Positions 51,950 to 59,734 of a stretch of DNA of 64,000 nt are shown one piece after another. The stretch spans positions 1 to 64,000 of the forward strand of contig DWZD01000053.1 of the NCBI GenBank assembly GCA_019118345.1. Direction: 5' to 3'. The translations under genes and the position numbers were made by a program. Numbering within the stretch: position 1 is the stretch's first letter; the number at the start of each line of letters is the position of its first letter. The notes beneath the pieces are model-generated. The model worked only from the letters and a program-made list of their open reading frames with translations. It made no database searches and was not told where the DNA came from. The stretch is from Candidatus Desulfovibrio intestinavium (lineage in GTDB: Bacteria > Desulfobacterota > Desulfovibrionia > Desulfovibrionales > Desulfovibrionaceae).

Positions 51950-53122
51950 TCACTCGTCCTCCGCCCACATTGTGTTCACGGTGAGGCTTGCCAGCGTGGC
52001 CAGTTCGCCCGGGGCGATGACGATATCCGCCGTGGGCGATATCCAGACGATGCGCTTGACGCCGGGCAGGCCGATGATGCCCTGCGCCAGCCGATCCCGG
52101 ATCACGTCCGCGCCCACACCGAACGCGGCCGAGCCGTCCCCGTCCCCGCCCGCGAACAGGCCGGTCAGCCAGGCGCGGGCCTGCGTCTTGAGGCTGTCCT
52201 CGTCTCCGGAGAGCAGTTCGAGGGTGCAGTCGATGCTGACCGGATGGGCCGTGGGTGCTTTGACCAGCACGTCGTCGTTGATGATGATCGTGTCGGCCAC
52301 CGCCGTACGCACGTCCTCCAGCAGCTTTTCGGTGGGGATGCCCGCCGTGCCCTGGACGATGATGTCCAGTGTGCCTTCGCCACGCGGATGCTGGTCGTCC
52401 ACCTTCACGTCCGCCACCCCGGGCACGGACAGCGCCGCCGCTTCGTAGGCCGCGCGGGTGTTGCCCGCCTGCGCCATCCATGCGAGGCGATACCGCTTGC
52501 GGAGGCTGACATCGTTTTCCGCGTCCGCGCCCTCCAGCGTCAGCCAGTCGGCCTTGTTGACGACGCCGCCCACGCCGTCGACGGGCGTGACGATCTCGCA
52601 TATCTGTCCGGTCCCGGCATTGGCCGCCGCGCCGTAGGTCTCGCTTTGCGCCGGAGCGGTCACGCTTTCGCTGCCCGAAGGCAGCACGGCGTCCGTCGTG
52701 GTGACGTAGCGGTACACCTCGCCCTTGCCGTCCGGCAGGGTACGGACGATGGTTCCGGCGGGGATGGGGACGTTCCGACCGGTATCCGCGCCTTCCGGGC
52801 GCGAAAACGTGAGTTTTCCCGCCGCCCTGAGTTCGGCCTTGCGGCTGATGCCCACCTGTACGGCGTGAACATCGAGCCACTCCCCGGACGCCTCCAGCGG
52901 CACGGCCTGCCGGTAAATCGTGTTCAATATCTGGTAAAGCTGCCAGATCATCCAGCAGACAAGCTCAAGGATGCCCCGCACGATACCCTTGTTGAGGTTC
53001 AGTCGCGCCGGAAGCCAGCCTTTTTCCTGATATTCGTCCTGCACTTCCTCAATCCGGGCGAACAGTTCCCCCCGGATATCGTCAATGCTTTTGCCCAGAT
53101 TGGGGATTTTGCCGTCAGCCAT
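51950..53122 (-). CDS. Baseplate assembly protein J-like
   Basis: A 390-residue wedge protein of the baseplate J family. It shows LEASGEWLDVHAVQVGISRK, the PAGTIVRT strand, GTGQICEIVTPVDGVGGVVN, and the AENDVSLRKRYRLAW...GNTRAAYEAAALSVPGVADV core. It is conserved in Mu (gp47) and P2 (gpJ). It is flanked on both sides by 113-bp inverted repeats, which is unusual for a late structural gene. GAGAAGC lies before the ATG. Confidence 0.88.
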   Translation of the reverse strand: MADGKIPNLGKSIDDIRGELFARIEEVQDEYQEKGWLPARLNLNKGIVRGILELVCWMIWQLYQILNTIYRQAVPLEASGEWLDVHAVQVGISRKAELRAAGKLTFSRPEGADTGRNVPIPAGTIVRTLPDGKGEVYRYVTTTDAVLPSGSESVTAPAQSETYGAAANAGTGQICEIVTPVDGVGGVVNKADWLTLEGADAENDVSLRKRYRLAWMAQAGNTRAAYEAAALSVPGVADVKVDDQHPRGEGTLDIIVQGTAGIPTEKLLEDVRTAVADTIIINDDVLVKAPTAHPVSIDCTLELLSGDEDSLKTQARAWLTGLFAGGDGDGSAAFGVGADVIRDRLAQGIIGLPGVKRIVWISPTADIVIAPGELATLASLTVNTMWAEDE

Positions 53123-53159
53123 AGCTTCTCCTTGGTTTCAGCCCGCAGGATGCGGGCGT

Positions 53160-53272
53160 GCCGCGCAGCGGGAGCGAAGCGCCCCAGCCCGGCGATACGC
53201 CGGGCGTATCCGGGGAAGGCGCGCAAAACGCGAGCGACAGCCCGTCCCCCGCAGGACGCGGGGGCGGGCGGC
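53160..53272 (+). repeat. Prophage intergenic repeat copy B; right arm of 113-bp inverted repeat
   Basis: Near-perfect inverted copy of 51797-51909. Its left flank (GCCCGCAGGATGCGGGC, 53140-53157) is also shared with copy E at 63584. Confidence 0.85.
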
Positions 53273-53273
53273 A

Positions 53274-53726
53274 TCAAAAAATGTCAACCAGCGTGCCGTC
53301 GCGGGGCGAAGCGTCCCGCACCACAAGCTCGCGGGTGGACTTGTCCGCCTGCAAGACAAGGTTCAGCGGCGAATCCTCGCCGATGAAACGCCAGTCCACG
53401 CGCACCATGACCTGCCTGTCGTCCCATTTGAGAATGGAGGCGGAGACGCTGCCCGGCGTGACGCGCGGGTCTTCCTCGGTCCGCATCACAAGCTCGGAAC
53501 AAAGCGCCGCGCGGGAGGAGTCTGTGGACTCCTCGTAAAACCAGTCCGGCAAAAGACTGCCGAAGGTCTTGTCGTAAAAGAGCGTGCCGAGGTAGGTGGA
53601 CAGGCGGATGCGGATATCCTGCACGCCCGTGTCCACGCCCTCGGTCAGCACAAGCTCGCCGTTGGCCGCCACGCGGGCCTGCCCGGAAGAATCAAGGGCG
53701 ATATCCTGTCCCCAGATGTCATTCAT
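53274..53726 (-). CDS. Baseplate gp25/W-like protein
   Basis: A 150-residue protein starting MNDIWGQDIALDSSGQARVA after a GAGG site (ATG at 53726). GVQDIRIRLSTYLGTLFYD and SLLPDWFYEEST fit the gp25-like lysozyme-fold family (P2 gpW, Mu gp46-like). It forms part of the baseplate wedge with J. The stop abuts repeat copy B. Confidence 0.78.
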   Translation of the reverse strand: MNDIWGQDIALDSSGQARVAANGELVLTEGVDTGVQDIRIRLSTYLGTLFYDKTFGSLLPDWFYEESTDSSRAALCSELVMRTEEDPRVTPGSVSASILKWDDRQVMVRVDWRFIGEDSPLNLVLQADKSTRELVVRDASPRDGTLVDIF

Positions 53727-53853
53727 CCGTTCCTCACTCGCATCCATGCCGGGCGGGCAAAGCCCGACCCGGCGCTCGTTCGTCACTCTAGGCGGCGCAT
53801 GCGCCGCGCTTCCGGCGGTTTGTGGTATGCCGCCTCATGGAAAAAGACTGACA

Positions 53854-53885
53854 CAAAAAAGAGGAGCGCGCCCGGAAAGGGCGCG
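53854..53885 (-). terminator. Terminator inside the late gene block, after the spike gene
   Basis: On the minus strand CGCGCCC and GGGCGCG pair around a 5-nt loop, then CTCC and TTTTTT. It lies between the V-like and W-like genes. A sequence-related hairpin lies at 59106-59128. Confidence 0.7.
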
Positions 53886-53924
53886 TTCCATGCGGAGAAT
53901 TTTCAGGGATATTTTTCCTGTTTC

Positions 53925-53942
53925 CCGCACGAGAAATGAGAA
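53925..53942. repeat. Internal copy of the prophage-end motif
   Basis: CCGCACGAGAAATGAGAA differs by one base from 44745-44762 at the prophage-tctA junction. It lies directly after the spike-gene stop and before the internal terminator. Confidence 0.6.
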
Positions 53943-53945
53943 TGG

Positions 53946-54680
53946 CTAATGCGGGCAGCTCCCCCCGCTGCGACTCCCGGCCTGGGAGTTGCCGCCGACA
54001 CTGCTGTTGCCGGATACCGCCAGATCGCCGTTGACGGTCAGCGGGCCGTTGACCGTGATGCTGCCGTTGGTCGTCCTGTGCGCGTTTTCCGTGGTGGTTC
54101 CCGTGCCGCCGCCCGTACCGGAACAGATCTCGTTGCCGATCTTGTGGATGTTCGGCGCTTGCAGGGTCAGGGTTCCGGCGGCCTCCACCGTGGTGTCGCC
54201 GCCTGCCTTGATGCTGGCGTTGCCGCCGATTTCCACGGTCCAGTCCCTGGGAGATACAGTCAGAAAGGAGCCGTCCTGTTCTATCCTGATGCTCACCCCC
54301 GGTGTCTGCTGGATGACGAGCTCGTTTAGGCCGCACTCCGGCGCGACGTTGCCCTGCCAGCGAAAGTTGCTGATGCGCGGATAGTTCGGATCGCCGTCGT
54401 AGTAGCTCAAATCGCAGAGCGTGCCGGGCGCGGGCGGGCAGACGATGCCCCGCTGCGGCCCGCCCCACAGGATCGGGATTTCCACGCGGGGGATGAGCGG
54501 CTCTTTGGGGTCGTCCGTCTCGTCGTTGCGGAGCGGCTGCACGTCGGCGTAATATTTGCCGTCGCTGGCGTAGGCGTTGACCACGCGGGCCTTGCGCGTC
54601 ATGCGGTAGTAATGCCGAAAGTCGGGCATGACCAGTTCGATGGCCTTGCGGAGGATATCGAGAGGGTTTGCGTCAGCCAT
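53946..54680 (-). CDS. Baseplate assembly protein V / spike (gpV/gp45-like)
   Basis: A 244-residue protein. The N terminus (residues 1-110) holds an OB-fold-like region with VQPLRNDETDD, PRVEIPILWGGPQRG and VCPPAPGTLCDLSYYDGDP. The C terminus is a Gly/Thr/Asn-rich beta-helical spike (NASIKAGGDTTVEAAGTLTL, TVNGPLTVNGDLAVSGNSS). It likely forms the membrane-piercing tip. The start is 2 bp after the upstream stop. ATG at 54680. Confidence 0.8.
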   Translation of the reverse strand: MADANPLDILRKAIELVMPDFRHYYRMTRKARVVNAYASDGKYYADVQPLRNDETDDPKEPLIPRVEIPILWGGPQRGIVCPPAPGTLCDLSYYDGDPNYPRISNFRWQGNVAPECGLNELVIQQTPGVSIRIEQDGSFLTVSPRDWTVEIGGNASIKAGGDTTVEAAGTLTLQAPNIHKIGNEICSGTGGGTGTTTENAHRTTNGSITVNGPLTVNGDLAVSGNSSVGGNSQAGSRSGGSCPH

Positions 54681-54682
54681 GA

Positions 54683-55480
54683 TTACCCCCAGCCCTCGTC
54701 CCTGCCGTAGCCGATCATCGTCCTGTTGCCGCCGGAACCAAGCTCGTGGTAGACGCTCTGCGCCATGACCAGGGCGGAGAATCCCCGCCGGGCGTCGCGA
54801 ATGCGGATCATGCGGTTTGCCGTCAGCCCCGGCAGGAGCGTGGCCCACACATGGCTCATGCCCGCCGGGTCGGGGCTGTGCGTGAGCAGGTTGTCCGCGC
54901 TCTGGACGACATGCACGTCGCCCGGCTCGGCCCCGTCCGACCAGTACAAACCGGAAGCTCCGAGCCAGACGGCATGCCGGGAAAGGTCATGCCCGAAGCT
55001 CCGCTCCAGCGTGACGGCAAGCTGCTTGATGGCCCGCGCCACGGTGCAGCCGGAAAACACGATATGCGGCAGGGTGGCGGCGGGAATCTCACACCCCGCC
55101 ACGGCCAGTCCGGTGGACGACAGCAGGCGCGAGGCCACGGCGCGGGAACTTTCGCCGTGCATAGCCAGCGTGACGGTGGTATCCAGCAGCGCCTTTTCCA
55201 GCCCCAGCGCCGTGACGCGCACGATATCCGGCCCGGCCTGCTCGATCTCCCTGACCGTGCCCTGCCAGTCCTGCCACGTCCCGCCCTCGCCCCTGTGCCC
55301 GAACCTTACGCGCACGGCTTGCGTCACGGCCAGCCCGGCCCGGATGCTTCCGTCCGGATCCGGCAGGTCGATTTCCGCGCGGGAAACCACGGCCCGCCGC
55401 CGGAAGGTCAGCGTCAGGCGCGGGCTTCTCAGCACCTCGAACGGCCCGACATTGCAGCGGATATTGATGCCCTCGATCAT
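54683..55480 (-). CDS. Phage late control D-like / baseplate hub protein
   Basis: A 265-residue protein placed where P2 gpD or Mu gp44-like hub proteins occur, between a LysM/U-type protein and the spike. SRAEIDLPDPDGSI, GTVREIEQAGPDIVRVTALGLEKALL and a STGLAVAGCEIPAATLP middle fit the hub fold weakly. It overlaps the upstream gene by 4 bp (ATGA). Assignment rests mainly on order. Confidence 0.6.
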   Translation of the reverse strand: MIEGINIRCNVGPFEVLRSPRLTLTFRRRAVVSRAEIDLPDPDGSIRAGLAVTQAVRVRFGHRGEGGTWQDWQGTVREIEQAGPDIVRVTALGLEKALLDTTVTLAMHGESSRAVASRLLSSTGLAVAGCEIPAATLPHIVFSGCTVARAIKQLAVTLERSFGHDLSRHAVWLGASGLYWSDGAEPGDVHVVQSADNLLTHSPDPAGMSHVWATLLPGLTANRMIRIRDARRGFSALVMAQSVYHELGSGGNRTMIGYGRDEGWG

Positions 55481-56034
55481 GGATTCTCCTCGACGCCGCG
55501 CCCCGCCGCGTCCACAAGCAGCGTATCTTCCGGCGTCGGCTCTTCCCCGGCGGCTTTTTCTGCCGCCGCTTCCGCCAGTTCCTGCGGCGTGGGGCTTTTG
55601 GCCTGCGCCTGCTCGGTACGCACGATGGGCGGGTTATGCTCGGCAAAACCGAGCGACGCCATGATCTCGTCCGTGCTATCCGCCTCGGTTGTGTCGAAAC
55701 GGGAGAACACCACCCGCCTCACGCCCCGCGCCAGCAGATGACGGTTGGTAACGGCCATGACCTTGGGGTTTGCCTTGTCGTCCGGCGCGTTGAACATCTC
55801 GCTCAGTTTTTGCAGCTTGTCATAACAGGAGGAATCCTCGTCGTTGGTGAGGATGAGCGAAACGGCGATCTCGCAATCTTCCCAGCCCTGCGGGGTTTTC
55901 TTCTTGCCGCTGCCGCCGTCGACTTTCTGCTCGTCGAACCGGACCTTACCGGATACCCGCAGATTCTGGAGGATGCCCGGCACAAGCTCGTTGTCCAGCC
56001 GGACTTCCCCGTGCTCAAATGTCAATACTTCCAT
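55477..56034 (-). CDS. Baseplate/tail protein of unknown family (DUF6046-like)
   Basis: A 185-residue protein starting MEVLTFEHGEVRLDNELVPG. It contains a GKVRFDEQKVDGGSGKKKTPQGW loop and a Pro/Ala/Glu-rich C-terminal tail (residues 140-185). It follows the tape-measure gene with a 1-bp overlap (TAATG). Position suggests a tail-tip or baseplate protein binding the tape-measure C terminus. Not firmly recognised. Confidence 0.5.
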   Translation of the reverse strand: MEVLTFEHGEVRLDNELVPGILQNLRVSGKVRFDEQKVDGGSGKKKTPQGWEDCEIAVSLILTNDEDSSCYDKLQKLSEMFNAPDDKANPKVMAVTNRHLLARGVRRVVFSRFDTTEADSTDEIMASLGFAEHNPPIVRTEQAQAKSPTPQELAEAAAEKAAGEEPTPEDTLLVDAAGRGVEENP

Positions 56035-58523
56035 TATGCCCCCATTTCGGCCACAAGCCCTTGCAGGGACGCCACAAACGAGTCCTTGTCCGTGACGCCC
56101 GGCAGGGAAAGCTCATGGATGGTAATGGTGATGGTGGTTTGCCCGGCTTCGCGGGCGGTCGCCCGGCCCGACGCGGGTTCCGCTCTGTCGGGCGGAGCCG
56201 CGACGGGGTCCGGCACGGCGGGCGTCCACAGGCTGTCCCACCAAGAGCTGATAGCTTCGCCCACGCCGCCGAGACCGGCGGACACCGCCTGCCGCAGCGA
56301 GGGCATGCCCTGCGTCACACCTTCGCCGAGCGTGCCGGGGATACGGCTGCCGGAAAGCGTAAGCTGCGAAAGCGGGCCGACATGGGCGTCCGAAAACGGC
56401 AGATACTCCCGTACCTTTGCGAACACATCCGCAACGGAATTTACCACGGACGACGCCATGCTTTTGATGCCCTCGATGAGGGTGGAAAGCAGTTTTGCGC
56501 CGCTTTCGAACAGGTTGATGCCGTCAAAAAACGCCATGACCTCCGCCCACGCCTCGCGGATGGAATCCCCCACGCCGAACAGATCTCCCAAGCGGGCGAG
56601 TCCCTCGCCGATGCCCTCGAACATGGCGCGCAGATACTCGGACGCGGACCCCACGTCGCCGGTAAGCAGCGAGACAAAAAAGCCGATGAGGTTGGAGACG
56701 TTTTCCACCCCCTGCGCCACAATGCCCAGGAGCCAGGCGAGCAGCTGCAGCGTGCCGTTGAGGAAGCCGCCTATGGCGCTGCCGAGGTTGCGGGCGCTGT
56801 CGGCGGAACTGGTCACCTCGCCGCCGAACACATGGGAAAACAGATTGCCGATGACGGCAAGGATGTTGGAAAGCGCCCGGCCCACCGGAGCGAAGGCGTC
56901 GATGAAGGGGGAGAAGTCCAGCGTGTCCCACAGCCCGGCGAAAAACTCCCTGATGCGGTAGACGACCCGCGCCACCGTGGTCACGACGCCCGCCAGCCCG
57001 GCGGCCTTGATGTCCGTCGCCAGCTCGCCCCGGATCGTGCCGATGCCGTCGCTCATGGAGCGGAACGCGGCCAGCACGCCGCGAACCACCAGCGAGATGT
57101 TTTTCCACCAGCGGTTCAGGGTGTCGGCCATGCCCCCGAAGTTGGTCTTGTAGGCGAGGTACAGTGCGGCGACGGCGGCGATGACGGCCCATACGGGCCA
57201 GCCGAGACCGAGCAGGATGGTCTTGAGCGGGGCAAGCGCCCCGGAGACGATGGGGCCGACGCGGGACAGTCCCCACATGGCCCCGGAAAATGCGGTCACG
57301 GCGACGACGCCCGCTGCCAGCGCGGCCGCCGCTCCGACCACCCACTGGCCGAACGGCGTTTCCACCAGCGCCCGGAGGCCGTCGGCCAGCGTGCCGAGGG
57401 CGTCCGCGCCCCATGCGATGGCAGGCAGAAAGACGTTGCCCACCGATATGCCCAGGTTGACGAGCTTGTTGCGGAGCAGGATGAGCGCGTTTTCCGTGGT
57501 TTTGGAGCGGACGTCGAACTCCGCCTGCATGGAACCGGCGTAGTTTGCCGCATCTCCCACCAGCTCGAACGCCTGAGTCAGGTTGCCCATGTTTTGCAAA
57601 AGCGGCGCGATGGCCCCTATGGCCTCCTCTCCGAACATCTGCGTCAGCAGGGACATTTGCAGCTCTTTGGGCTTGTTCGCCAGTGCCTGCAGAACCTTGA
57701 AAATCGTGCCTTGCGCGTCGCTCTGCATGTCTTTGGCCATTTGCGTGGCCGAAAAGCCCAGATTGCGGAAGGCTTCGGCCTGGGTGTCGCTCATGGCCGC
57801 GCCGCGCACTAGGGTAGTCGTGAATTTCTTGAGCGCCGTGGACGCGATTTCCGGACTCGCCCCGGCGGAGAGAAAGGCCGCGCCCAGCGCCGCCACCTGC
57901 GTTTCGCCGAGGCCGCAGGCCATCGCCGCCGCGCCCACGCGCTGGATGACCTCCCCCAGCGCCGGAGCGGTGGCGTTCATGTTGTTGCTCAAATGGTTGA
58001 CGGCGTCGGCCAGGGAGTAGACCTGCGGCAGGGAAAGCGCCATGCCCGCGCGCCAGTCGGCCATCATCTTGCCCGCCTGGTCGCCCGTGAGGTCGAAGGC
58101 CACGCCCATCTTGGCGGCCTGCTCCGCGAACTCGGTCAGGTCCTCCCTGGCCACGCCGGACTGTCCGGCGGCGGCGATGATGGCGGCAATGCCGTCGGCG
58201 GCCATCGGGATGCGTCCGGCCATGTCCCGGATCGTATCGCTCATCGCCTCCATTTCGGCCTGGGAGTCGAAGTTGACGACCTTGGCCACATCCGCCATCG
58301 CGGACTCAAAGGCTATGGCCTGCGTCGAGGCCAGGCCGAACGCGCCCAGCAGAGCGCCCGCGCCCAGCGCCAGCTTGCCCATTGACGCGGCGACAATGCC
58401 GCATTTTTCGCTGAGCGTCGCGGTGGACGCATCTACCTTTTTCATGGCGGCCTGTATCCGGCCCAGAGGGCCGGATATCAGGTCAACAAGCGAAAAGGTG
58501 GCAAAGACGCTGAATACTTCCAT
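56034..58523 (-). CDS. Phage tail tape-measure protein (TP901 type)
   Basis: An 829-residue protein. The N terminus has the PhageMin/TP901 core: IAFESAMADVAKVVNFDSQAEM, AAIIAAAGQSGVAREDLTEFA, GAAFLSAGASPEIASTALKKF. Several hydrophobic segments follow at about 390-480, then helical repeats with FGXW-like turns. It sets tail length and later enters the host membrane. ATG at 58523 follows an AAGGGCGG site. It starts 12 bp after the frameshift-product stop. Confidence 0.9.
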   Translation of the reverse strand: MEVFSVFATFSLVDLISGPLGRIQAAMKKVDASTATLSEKCGIVAASMGKLALGAGALLGAFGLASTQAIAFESAMADVAKVVNFDSQAEMEAMSDTIRDMAGRIPMAADGIAAIIAAAGQSGVAREDLTEFAEQAAKMGVAFDLTGDQAGKMMADWRAGMALSLPQVYSLADAVNHLSNNMNATAPALGEVIQRVGAAAMACGLGETQVAALGAAFLSAGASPEIASTALKKFTTTLVRGAAMSDTQAEAFRNLGFSATQMAKDMQSDAQGTIFKVLQALANKPKELQMSLLTQMFGEEAIGAIAPLLQNMGNLTQAFELVGDAANYAGSMQAEFDVRSKTTENALILLRNKLVNLGISVGNVFLPAIAWGADALGTLADGLRALVETPFGQWVVGAAAALAAGVVAVTAFSGAMWGLSRVGPIVSGALAPLKTILLGLGWPVWAVIAAVAALYLAYKTNFGGMADTLNRWWKNISLVVRGVLAAFRSMSDGIGTIRGELATDIKAAGLAGVVTTVARVVYRIREFFAGLWDTLDFSPFIDAFAPVGRALSNILAVIGNLFSHVFGGEVTSSADSARNLGSAIGGFLNGTLQLLAWLLGIVAQGVENVSNLIGFFVSLLTGDVGSASEYLRAMFEGIGEGLARLGDLFGVGDSIREAWAEVMAFFDGINLFESGAKLLSTLIEGIKSMASSVVNSVADVFAKVREYLPFSDAHVGPLSQLTLSGSRIPGTLGEGVTQGMPSLRQAVSAGLGGVGEAISSWWDSLWTPAVPDPVAAPPDRAEPASGRATAREAGQTTITITIHELSLPGVTDKDSFVASLQGLVAEMGA

Positions 58524-58534
58524 CCTGCCGCCCT

Positions 58535-58713
58535 TTATTTTTTCTTGCCGTCGCCGTGGACGGCGCGTACAAGGTTGCGGAAAAAGCGGCCCTCCAGCCA
58601 GGCGGACTGGGCAAGCTGACGCTTCCACTCCGCCCAATCCTCAGCCGGGATATCATGCAGCCAGCAGCGGATCAGGGCGTCACCCTGGGCATAGGGGTCG
58701 CTGTCGATCAGTT
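58535..58713 (-). CDS. Tail assembly chaperone, -1 frameshift extension
   Basis: This frame has no start of its own. It continues the upstream frame after slippage at G-GGA-AAC (58711-58717), giving LIDSDPYAQGDALIRCWLHD and ending VHGDGKKK. The product adds about 58 residues to the chaperone. Such long/short chaperone pairs (lambda gpG/gpGT, P2 gpE/E') are typical between tube and tape-measure genes. Confidence 0.8.
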
Positions 58714-59037
58714 TCCCAGATCGCTGGAAATGCCCACGCCCTTGAGGATGGCCCCGGCCAGAGACATGGTGACGCCGGGGTATTCTTCCATGCTGTCCAT
58801 GAGGGCCTGTTTGTCGTCGGGATGCACCACGTCGAGCAGCAGGTTGCGGGCGGCCTGTCCGGGAGCCTTCACCGCCTTGTCCTGCATGCGCTGGATTTGC
58901 GATTTGCCCGGCTTGGCAAAGCGAAAGGACAGCGTCACCTCCTGCGCGTCCTCCAGACTTCCGTCGGCGTTTTCCCCGGCCCACGGGTCGGAAAAGGTGT
59001 AGGAGAAGGTGACGAACTTGCGGGTATCTTCCTGCAT
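58708..59037 (-). CDS. Tail assembly chaperone, short form
   Basis: A 109-residue protein starting MQEDTRKFVTFSYTFSDPWA with an AAGGAG site (ATG at 59037). VTLSFRFAKPGKSQIQRMQ and NLLLDVVHPDDKQALMDSM fit phage tail chaperones. It ends GISSDLGN then TGA, with the slippery heptamer overlapping the last codons. Tube gene upstream, tape measure downstream. Confidence 0.78.
   Translation of the reverse strand: MQEDTRKFVTFSYTFSDPWAGENADGSLEDAQEVTLSFRFAKPGKSQIQRMQDKAVKAPGQAARNLLLDVVHPDDKQALMDSMEEYPGVTMSLAGAILKGVGISSDLGN
58711..58717 (-). promoter_or_regulatory. -1 ribosomal frameshift heptamer GGGAAAC
   Basis: In the zero frame CTG GGA AAC TGA. Slippage of both tRNAs by one base yields GGG AAA then CTG ATC GAC, opening the extension frame. 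It matches the X-XXY-YYZ rule and stands right at the stop codon. Confidence 0.8.
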
Positions 59038-59269
59038 ACGAAACTCCTTGTGTTTTTCGGGGCGGGATTGCCCCGCTTTCTCGAAACCATGCCATGAAAA
59101 CGGAAAGCGCGCCCGGAAAGGACGCGCTCTGTGCAAGGTTTTTGTGCGGGGGCGTCATCTTCACATGCCCCGCAGGATGCGGACGGGAGCGTCGCCGCAA
59201 CCGCGTTTGCGGCAAGCGACAGCCCATCCCGCACAGGACGTGCGGGTGGGCGTCATCTTCAATGGACGA
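59038..59269. other. Intergenic space between tube and chaperone genes
   Basis: About 230 bp without a gene. It holds repeat copy C and a hairpin (59106-59128, AGCGCG/CGCGCT) related to the terminator at 53854-53885 but with a poor T-run. Confidence 0.5.
59167..59258 (+). repeat. Prophage intergenic repeat copy C
   Basis: Shares CCGCAACCGCGTTTGCGGCA and AGCGACAGCCC with copy E, and a GCACAGGACGTGC hairpin with copy D. Plus orientation. Confidence 0.8.
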
Positions 59270-59722
59270 TCAGCCCTTTTTGGCGGGGACGCCGTTCCAG
59301 AGGATGGGCGAGAGGATGGTGAACTCGCAGGTGATGGGCGAAACATTGTCGTCGCCTTGGCTGCCGCCCCCTCCGTCGAACTTGCTGATCTTGCAGTCCC
59401 GCAGGGTATCGATCACTGTCCCCATGTCGTCGTTGGCGTAGCTGACGACGATAGGGAACGGCGCATGGTCGTAGATACCCCCGGTGTTGCTGTTGCCCAC
59501 AAGCGCCAGCTTGAACTTTTCCCATTCGTCACGGTCCAGTACCATGCTGCCGCTGGCCTCGTAGTTGCCGCGCCCGTAGCCGCGCGGAACCGCCCCGCGC
59601 CCGTAGCGGGCCGTGACGCTCTGCTCGTCCGAGTACTTGATCTCCGTGATGCCGATCTGCTCCCCGGTCAGCGTGACGACATGGATATCTTCCCAGTCGT
59701 AGTTCTTGCCGTTGATGGCCAT
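59270..59722 (-). CDS. Phage tail tube-like protein
   Basis: A 150-residue protein starting MAINGKNYDWEDIHVVTLTG. Beta-rich with GNYEASGSMVLDRDEWEKF and ITCEFTILSPILWNGV, the profile of contractile-tail tube proteins. It lies directly after the sheath gene, where the tube always follows. GGAGGGAAC precedes the ATG. Confidence 0.75.
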   Translation of the reverse strand: MAINGKNYDWEDIHVVTLTGEQIGITEIKYSDEQSVTARYGRGAVPRGYGRGNYEASGSMVLDRDEWEKFKLALVGNSNTGGIYDHAPFPIVVSYANDDMGTVIDTLRDCKISKFDGGGGSQGDDNVSPITCEFTILSPILWNGVPAKKG

Positions 59723-59734
59723 TGCTGTTCCCTC

